NCBI GenBank assembly: GCA_003265975.1
Contig: QFBU01000048.1
Location: forward strand, 1 to 9,540
Origin: Candidatus Marinamargulisbacteria bacterium SCGC AAA071-K20
Lineage (GTDB): Bacteria > Margulisbacteria > Marinamargulisbacteria > GCA-2716485 > AAA071-K20
Direction: 5' to 3'
Length of the DNA: 9,540 nucleotides
Each line of letters starts with the position of its first letter. Within the stretch, counting starts at the first letter, position 1. Under the pieces are notes generated by a model, which worked only from the letters and a program-made list of their open reading frames with translations, did no database searches and was not told the origin of the DNA. Made by a program: the position numbers and the translations under genes. This document shows, piece by piece, positions 5,646 to 9,540 of this stretch.

Positions 5646-6425
5646 ATGATCACCACTATGAAAGCAAACAGTATTGAAGAAATAGAAATATTTCTTGAAA
5701 CAGAAAAAAGCCAGAGTACGTCTCAAATTAAATGGATATTCAGAGGCTGTTATTTAAAAGAATGGATGCTACAAACAAGTTTAGCCAGACACTGGAAAGA
5801 CAATATTTGTCCAACAAAACACACAGCTATTGTTCAAGACTATTTAACAGGCCTTTTAAAAGACATAGACATTCCCAATAATTTACATATAGACCGAGAC
5901 AAACCTATTTTAGGCCATGGCCAGCATCATAAACTTTGGACCAACCTATTAGACTGGACCACAAACATAAAAATGGCACACCAATTTGCAAGTGTTTCAG
6001 GTACTAATAAAAAAAATGAGGGTGTTTTCATTTATGTTCTTGGCGTTTTTGAAGAGATGGTTGATAAAAAACAAAAAGACGGAAAACATGGAAATTTAGT
6101 CTCAGTCTTTGACCCCGCTAACCGTTTGGAATGGAATAAAGAAAAAACAAACTATACCGACCTATTAACCATTAACAAAAATATTGATAAGCAAGAAGGA
6201 CTCTTCACGTATTGCAGCCTCTTAAAAGGATTTACCATAGAAAACTATATTTATACTCGCTGTGACATTTGGGATTATGACCAAAAAATACCTCTATATA
6301 AATTTGAGATACCTTGTTTACAGGTAACAGACTCAGCGCTTGAAGACACCTTATATACGCATATATCGAGCGACTTAGACGCCTTTACAAGAGATATTAA
6401 TAAAAAGTTTAATTTAACAGACTAG
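5646..6425 (+). CDS. FRG domain protein
   Basis: The 259-aa product has the FRG domain pattern. KWIFRGCYLKEWMLQTSLAR (29-48) contains the name-giving F-R-G triad at 32-34 and the W/L-x-x-S-L-x-R motif. GHGQHH (90-95) stands for the usual Q-H-H/Y-G-x-P-T and is followed by LLDWT (101-105) and AHQFAS (111-116). The family consensus is QHxGxPTRLLDWTxxPxxAxxFA; here P-T is replaced by W-T-N. FRG proteins have no proven biochemistry in most cases, and the fold has been compared with ADP-ribosyltransferases. Some lie in phage-defence or toxin contexts. AAGGAGAG at 5628-5635 precedes the ATG by about 10 bases. The protein has no signal peptide or membrane segment. It stands alone, transcribed away from the DUF2237 unit. 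Confidence 0.85.
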   Translation: MITTMKANSIEEIEIFLETEKSQSTSQIKWIFRGCYLKEWMLQTSLARHWKDNICPTKHTAIVQDYLTGLLKDIDIPNNLHIDRDKPILGHGQHHKLWTNLLDWTTNIKMAHQFASVSGTNKKNEGVFIYVLGVFEEMVDKKQKDGKHGNLVSVFDPANRLEWNKEKTNYTDLLTINKNIDKQEGLFTYCSLLKGFTIENYIYTRCDIWDYDQKIPLYKFEIPCLQVTDSALEDTLYTHISSDLDAFTRDINKKFNLTD

Positions 6426-6450
6426 TGTAGTTACACTCAGGGTGCGGGTT

Positions 6451-6765
6451 TTAACGATTATTTTTATTCTTAATAATCTCGTTATATCCTTTATGTAATT
6501 TCTTTGGTTCTGTCGCATCTAAAACATAAATTCCAAAAAAGCTGACCTTTTCTGATCATATGAACGGTCGTTTTGAGCTTCTCGGACAGCAGGATACTTC
6601 AGATAATTGAGCTAACCATTCATGAGGTATCCTATGACTTCCGTTTTGATTACCATATCCATAAGAGCCCCACAAAGTAGTACTGACTTTGTGGCGACTA
6701 CATCCATCCAAAGTTTCACAAGCATTAGGAATTAATAATTGAATTGGATGAGATTCCTTAACGGG
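6451..6765 (-). pseudogene. Decayed coding remnant with one in-frame stop, family not recognised
   Basis: On the minus strand one frame reads as protein-like sequence from 6765 to the TAA at 6451-6453, interrupted only by TGA at 6556-6558. The upstream part includes LLIPNACETLDG and HEWLAQLSEVS, the downstream part FFGIYVLDATEPKKLHKGY. There is no start codon with a ribosome binding site, and the frame upstream is stopped at 6766-6768. I do not recognise the family. The segment encoding FFGIYVLDATE recurs at 7452-7489 as FFRICVLDATE. It lies between the FRG and SOUL genes; the rest of 6426-6801 holds nothing else I can support. Confidence 0.35.
6506..6542. repeat. 37-bp direct repeat, left copy (pairs with 7452-7489)
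   Basis: GGTTCTGTCGCATCTAAAAC and the following 17 bases recur at 7452-7489 in the same orientation with one inserted T and three substitutions. The GGTTCTGT(C/T)GCA start resembles the terminal inverted repeats of IS6-family elements, but no transposase is present and both copies face the same way. On the minus strand the repeat encodes an F-F-x-I-x-V-L-D-A-T-E stretch, so it may equally be a duplicated gene end. Confidence 0.7.
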
Positions 6766-6801
6766 TCAAATGGAGGGAATGTGCGTTTAACCCCAAAGGG
6801 A

Positions 6802-7380
6802 TTATTCTATTTCGACCAATATTTCATTGCGTCTCATCAATGGAAACGCAAAGGGTGAATTGTAGCCGGCATAAATTGGCTGCGATAGTGCTGTTAAGTT
6901 ATCCTTTTTGAGATGGTTTAATAACAATTCTTTTTTATGATCCACCCTAGACTTTTTGGCATACCCTTTAAAGGATAGTGATGCCATCTTTTTCGGATTA
7001 ATGAACTTAAATGTAATGAGATCATTATTTGGCTTTGGTAAGGTGTCCATTGTGTATTCTTTGGGAATCATAAACTGAACGGATTTACCGGTATCAGAAA
7101 CTGTTTCGGTTACAGGTGCTGTCATTTTGATTTTGACATCTTTGTCATTTCCGCCAAAAATATAACCGGCTAAAACCCTAAACCCTTGGCTGACCGATTC
7201 ATTGAAATCACCTTCTGTGGGGGTCGTAGCTACCAGAAAAGACTCGTACTTACGGATCTCATATCCATCTCGTTTTTCAATCACTCTATAAAGGGGTTTT
7301 TCGATTTTTGTTTCTGTGAAAAATGTAAATAATGACCAAATAAGGAGTAGACAAGTAACACTAAATAATAATATCTTCAT
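6802..7380 (-). CDS. SOUL family heme-binding protein
   Basis: The 192-aa product begins with an uncleaved-looking hydrophobic segment (residues 1-21) that would anchor it to, or export it through, the inner membrane. The SOUL domain follows: YRVIEKRDGYEIRKYESFLVA (31-51), GFRVLAGYIFGGN (66-78), KIKMTAPV (83-90), FMIPKEYTMDTLPKP (103-117) and the family-typical closing Y-N-S-P-F-A-F-P-L-M-R-R-N-E (173-186). Eukaryotic members bind heme or tetrapyrroles; the role of bacterial members is not known, and heme binding here is inference. No obvious axial histidine stands out; a His is present at about residue 147 in the DHKKELLLNHL region. It is a single gene, flanked by direct repeats and coding remnants, with no partner genes. 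Confidence 0.93.
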   Translation of the reverse strand: MKILLFSVTCLLLIWSLFTFFTETKIEKPLYRVIEKRDGYEIRKYESFLVATTPTEGDFNESVSQGFRVLAGYIFGGNDKDVKIKMTAPVTETVSDTGKSVQFMIPKEYTMDTLPKPNNDLITFKFINPKKMASLSFKGYAKKSRVDHKKELLLNHLKKDNLTALSQPIYAGYNSPFAFPLMRRNEILVEIE

Positions 7381-7451
7381 ACCTATACTCTATCTCAATT
7401 AGTGCCAAATTGTAACTGAGTCTCCCCATAGATAAATCTAGGGGCTTAATT

Positions 7452-7489
7452 GGTTTCTGTCGCATCTAAAACGCAAATTCTAAAAAAGC
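7452..7489. repeat. 38-bp direct repeat, right copy (pairs with 6506-6542)
   Basis: GGTTTCTGTCGCATCTAAAA and the following bases match the left copy with one inserted T and three substitutions. On the minus strand it encodes FFRICVLDATETN and stops. The two copies are 909 bases apart and enclose the SOUL gene and its promoter region. Confidence 0.7.
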
Positions 7490-7518
7490 CTAAAAATAGA
7501 CAGGAATGTGTGTGATAT

Positions 7519-7626
7519 TTAAGCGGCTAATAAAGATACAAATTGCCAATAGACGGTCATGTCATTTGAGTGAGAGAGCTGCTTTTGAATAGGCTTTTCA
7601 TTTTTCGACTTATCTTTATCTGACAC
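7519..7626 (-). pseudogene. Short coding remnant (35 codons), family not recognised
   Basis: A minus-strand frame opening at GTG 7626 reads VSDKDKSKNEKPIQKQLSHS and then NDMTVYWQFVSLLAA before TAA at 7519-7521. The charged first half and aromatic, hydrophobic end look more like protein than chance. There is no ribosome binding site, and upstream the frame is closed by two stops. It lies between copy D of the coding repeat and the right direct repeat. It may be the tail of a lost gene. Confidence is low. Confidence 0.2.
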
Positions 7627-7658
7627 CTCTGTTTTGGTATAAGTTTATCAATTTGTGC

Positions 7659-7751
7659 TTAGCTGTGCGATAGAACCTCGAGTTGTCCAAAGACTGTGCT
7701 CAGGCGGAGGAACCCCTGTTTTCCTGTCTGACCATAGACTGGCATATCCAT
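7659..7751 (-). CDS. Possible 30-aa peptide from MDMPVYGQ repeat copy D
   Basis: The ATG at 7751, 7 bases behind the stop of the second fic gene, opens MDMPVYGQTGKQGFLRLSTV and continues FGQLEVLSHS to TAA at 7659-7661. The first 23 residues or so lie within the repeat. No Shine-Dalgarno sequence is present, but the closeness to the upstream stop would allow re-initiation. Against a real gene: it has no hydrophobic region like that of the 144-aa relative, and it appears to be a truncated 5' end. Whether it is translated is unknown. Confidence 0.3.
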   Translation of the reverse strand: MDMPVYGQTGKQGFLRLSTVFGQLEVLSHS

Positions 7752-7761
7752 AGTTGTTTTA
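7679..7761 (-). repeat. MDMPVYGQ repeat, copy D (behind the second fic gene)
   Basis: This is the longest intact copy. On the minus strand it runs from TAAAACAACTATGG (the TAA is the stop codon of the second fic gene) through the MDMPVYGQ codons to TTTGGACAACTCG. The last 50 bases or so match copy C in inverted orientation with a few substitutions. The fic stop codon lying inside the repeat suggests the repeat recombined into the very end of that gene. Confidence 0.8.
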
Positions 7762-8655
7762 CGTCGTAACAAGGTCTTTAAAGTCTTTTGAGATTTTCCA
7801 TACCCCTCTTTCTCTAAATGCGGGAATCTTTTGACGCTTGGCTATATTCAAAAGATTATTTAATTTAATTCCATGTAATTTTGAATACTCAGACAATTTA
7901 ATAATTTTATGACCTTGAAGATAGGTCAGCCTCTTATGAAATGATTCAAAAATTGCTCCCACTATTATTGTTGTAAGTGGCTTTACTTTATTTAAATTTT
8001 GATATTCTGAAAAAGTATTATAATACGCTTTTTTTTCTTTATCTCTTATGATTATTGGAGGATATCCTTTTTGTTGCAATTGGAGATTAATCAAAACTCT
8101 CCCTATCCTTCCATTACCGTCTATAAAGGGGTGTATATTTTCAAAAGCAAGATGAAACTGACTTACCTTTTCTACAATATGCTTGGAAGAATTGCTGTCA
8201 TAGTCAAATAATGCATCTAAGATCAGTTTATTTATTTCTTCTGGTGGAGGAGCAATATGGGTACCAACTCTTACAAATTCTCCCTCCGTCCGAAACCGGC
8301 CAGCAATTGAATTTGAAATATTATCCAATAGCATTTTATGTAAAAAAATTATTATTTCTTTATTTAAAAATATACCTTCTTCTTTTTTCCGAACGTATTC
8401 AATAATTCGTCCTAAGTTTTTAGCCTCATAAACTTCACGTAATGATGAATTTCCTGAGATTTCCATGTCTAACAATATCTTTTCTGTATCTTTTAATGTT
8501 AAGGTTGAATTTTCAATGGCGTTTGAATTGTATACATTTTCACAGACCTCTATCTCTCCGATCATCGTCAAAAGAGATTCTTTCCCCTTTTTCAATTTAG
8601 AGAATAATGACTTTAGATTAGCAAGCTTCTTTCTAGTTGAACTGTTAATATCCAT
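7759..8655 (-). CDS. Fic family protein (predicted AMP transferase, self-inhibited type), second copy
   Basis: The 298-aa product is unlike the first Fic protein outside the core motifs. Counting from ATG 8655, S-N-A-I-E-N (44-49) is the inhibition motif with Glu48. VRVGTHIAPPP (128-138) is the target-binding flap, and HPFIDGNGRIGR (175-186) is the active site with catalytic His175 and an intact phosphate loop. The C-terminus (RERGVWKISKDFKDLV) is a winged-helix-like tail typical of Fic proteins that also bind DNA. The in-frame GTG at 8661 is possible, but AGGTAGGG ending 7 bases before ATG 8655 favours the ATG. The stop codon is part of repeat copy D, so the last residues may have been replaced by recombination; the tail nevertheless looks complete. 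No antitoxin gene is adjacent. Confidence 0.93.
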   Translation of the reverse strand: MDINSSTRKKLANLKSLFSKLKKGKESLLTMIGEIEVCENVYNSNAIENSTLTLKDTEKILLDMEISGNSSLREVYEAKNLGRIIEYVRKKEEGIFLNKEIIIFLHKMLLDNISNSIAGRFRTEGEFVRVGTHIAPPPEEINKLILDALFDYDSNSSKHIVEKVSQFHLAFENIHPFIDGNGRIGRVLINLQLQQKGYPPIIIRDKEKKAYYNTFSEYQNLNKVKPLTTIIVGAIFESFHKRLTYLQGHKIIKLSEYSKLHGIKLNNLLNIAKRQKIPAFRERGVWKISKDFKDLVTT

Positions 8656-8677
8656 TAACACACCCTACCTAATAAAC

Positions 8678-8709
8678 GTGAATTTGTCAATAAATATATG
8701 AATATTCAC
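8678..8709 (-). promoter_or_regulatory. Possible promoter and operator region of the second fic gene
   Basis: On the minus strand a perfect TTGACA (8690-8685) lies about 30 bases before the ATG. The best -10 candidate at 17 bases (TAGGGT) is poor and overlaps the ribosome binding site. The plus-strand arms GTGAATTT (8678-8685) and AATATTCAC (8701-8709) form an interrupted inverted repeat around the -35 box. It differs in sequence from the palindrome of the first fic gene. Confidence 0.3.
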
Positions 8710-9105
8710 ACTTTATAACTGTATTTCTCATTTTGTGCTATCAAGAGACATCGGCCCACTAACAGCTAAAAGATTAGCGAGTGTGTTTAATCTTTCACCG
8801 AATAAGTTTATTTCTAAATAAATTCCCCAAGGAATGGGGCTAGGGGTTGGACTTTTTTCCTTAGGTAATATTCGTTGGAATTGGAGGCCTCCTCAATTCT
8901 TTAAATCACTCCTCTCCTAAAACTATAGACATCCTCTTTTATAAGTAGGGAATTCTGTGAATCTTTTCTTCTTTTACACTGTGTCTATAGCTATCATTAA
9001 ATCCCTTCATTGAAGCGGGTTTAGTCTTTTTTCACAGTACAAATTTAAAAAATAAAACAATCGCTACAACCATCAGAAGGTGGATGTGCTAGAAAGAAAA
9101 TTATT
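8710..9105. other. Non-coding stretch between the second fic gene and the broken 9106 gene
   Basis: About 400 bases with no open frame I trust on either strand. It contains the second copy of the 33-bp inverted repeat (8821-8853), described separately. The last 60 bases upstream of the ATG at 9106 are A-rich and would be the promoter region of that broken gene, but I see no clear hexamer pair. Nothing else is supported. Confidence 0.5.
8821..8853 (-). repeat. 33-bp inverted repeat, copy 2 (pairs with 1868-1900)
   Basis: The reverse complement begins AGTCCAACCCCTAGCCCC and ends TCCTTGGGGAATT, matching copy 1 at 31 of 33 bases. The hairpin stem is one pair weaker than in copy 1 and the T-run is broken (AATTTATTT), so termination on the minus strand is less convincing. 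Copies 1 and 2 face each other across about 6.9 kb. Confidence 0.8.
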
Positions 9106-9455
9106 ATGAGTTCATTAGGACCAATTCCAACAATGCGAGGAGTAGCAGCAGGCGAAAGAGGACAAAAGGTCCCCCCGATGACGCCTGCGCAACATGCGAG
9201 TATAAAAGCGCTCTATGATATGAGTATATCTCTAGCGGAATCTATAGGTAATCAAACAGATTCCGATAAAAAGGATTCCATAAATGAAGCTAAAAATACT
9301 TAGAAGCAGTGAAGTAACTTTTAAAACAAGGACCTTCTCAAAGTTAAGGTGTACAACCATTATCAGTGAAAGAAAAGGGTCAAATAGAGGTACTTGAAAA
9401 ATCGTTTCAAGACCTAATGGGTCGAAGAGATTATTTAGATTTTCTAAATTATTAA
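9106..9455 (+). pseudogene. Small gene broken by a frameshift and two stops, family not recognised
   Basis: The ATG at 9106 opens MSSLGPIPTMRGVAAGERGQ and stays open to SINEAKNT at TAG 9301-9303. Shifting frame near 9298 continues as LEAVK, stop (9315), LLKQGPSQS, stop (9345), then GVQPLSVKEKGQIEVLEK and DLMGRRDYLDFLNY to TAA at 9453-9455. The continuous protein-like character across the breaks suggests a former protein of about 115 residues, soluble and helix-rich. I do not recognise it. The ribosome binding site is weak. The surviving 65-codon N-terminal part could still be translated. The remaining 85 bases to the window end hold nothing I can support. Confidence 0.5.
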
Positions 9456-9540
9456 AACGTCTAAGGAACAAAGACCCCTAACTTTGTATTGAAAAACCGA
9501 ACAAGCAACGCTGAACGATGTCCCTTTTCCTCGGTCTGAA

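Noticed and set aside
6424..6437. Hairpin AGTGTA-GT-TACACT overlapping the stop of the FRG gene
   Set aside because: The stem is perfect but short and AT-rich, and no T-run follows directly, so it is not called a terminator.
8211..8701. Two plus-strand open frames opposite the second fic gene
   Set aside because: They are antisense to a gene with an intact Fic motif and have no start signals.
1868..8853. The 33-bp inverted repeats as ends of a 7-kb transposon
   Set aside because: No transposase or integrase lies between them, no target-site duplication is visible, and the content is mostly ordinary conserved genes on both strands.
9232..9471. Minus-strand 79-codon hydrophobic frame
   Set aside because: It runs antisense to the broken 9106 gene; the hydrophobicity arises from reading Lys/Glu-rich codons in reverse, and no ribosome binding site is visible.

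Overview
The window is AT-rich, densely coded bacterial DNA, roughly one third G+C judged by eye. It mixes intact housekeeping-type conserved genes with accessory genes, repeats and decaying pseudogenes. The best-recognised conserved genes are a YheU-type (UPF0270) protein, a YbcJ-type S4 RNA-binding protein, a DUF2237 protein, an NFU_N plus HEAT-repeat protein (CvfC/YpgR-like), a DUF6122 membrane protein and a SOUL heme-binding protein. YheU and YbcJ-like proteins are best known from Gammaproteobacteria. The two Fic proteins, an FRG-domain protein, a possible effector-like hydrophobic protein and frequent gene decay would suit a host-associated or amoeba-associated bacterium with a plastic genome. 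I cannot name the taxon from this sequence alone. I see no rRNA, tRNA or CRISPR array.

Layout. Positions 1-1557 (minus strand) hold a 319-aa Fic protein, followed downstream by a 144-aa hydrophobic protein and then the start of another gene with the same first 13 codons. The fic gene has a consensus-like promoter overlaid by a 24-bp palindrome and no room for a leader. Positions 1746-2405 (plus strand) are a junk zone: a deleted copy of the same 5'-coding repeat, a hairpin plus T-tract terminator, a parA fragment frameshifted in its Walker A motif, and a VOC/glyoxalase fragment joined in frame behind it. Positions 2406-3806 hold the DUF6122 gene (minus), then yheU overlapping an unrecognised possibly RNase H-like gene, then the S4 gene (all plus). 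Positions 3967-5495 (minus) are a two-gene DUF2237 and CvfC-like unit, divergent from the FRG gene at 5646-6425 (plus). Positions 6426-7658 hold a SOUL gene between two direct repeats and decayed coding remnants. Positions 7659-8655 (minus) are a second fic gene followed 7 bases later by another copy of the 5'-coding repeat. Positions 8662-9540 hold an inverted copy of the terminator-like repeat and a small gene broken by a frameshift and two stops.

How the parts relate. The conserved genes do not form one pathway. The most coherent unexplained pattern is a short coding repeat (peptide start MDMPVYGQ), present in four copies, two of them lying directly behind the two unrelated fic genes. Both Fic proteins carry the canonical active-site motif and an N-terminal S-x-x-x-E-(G/N) self-inhibition motif. 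This looks more like a recombination module or effector-gene family than a defined system. The sequence does not prove a new biological system here.
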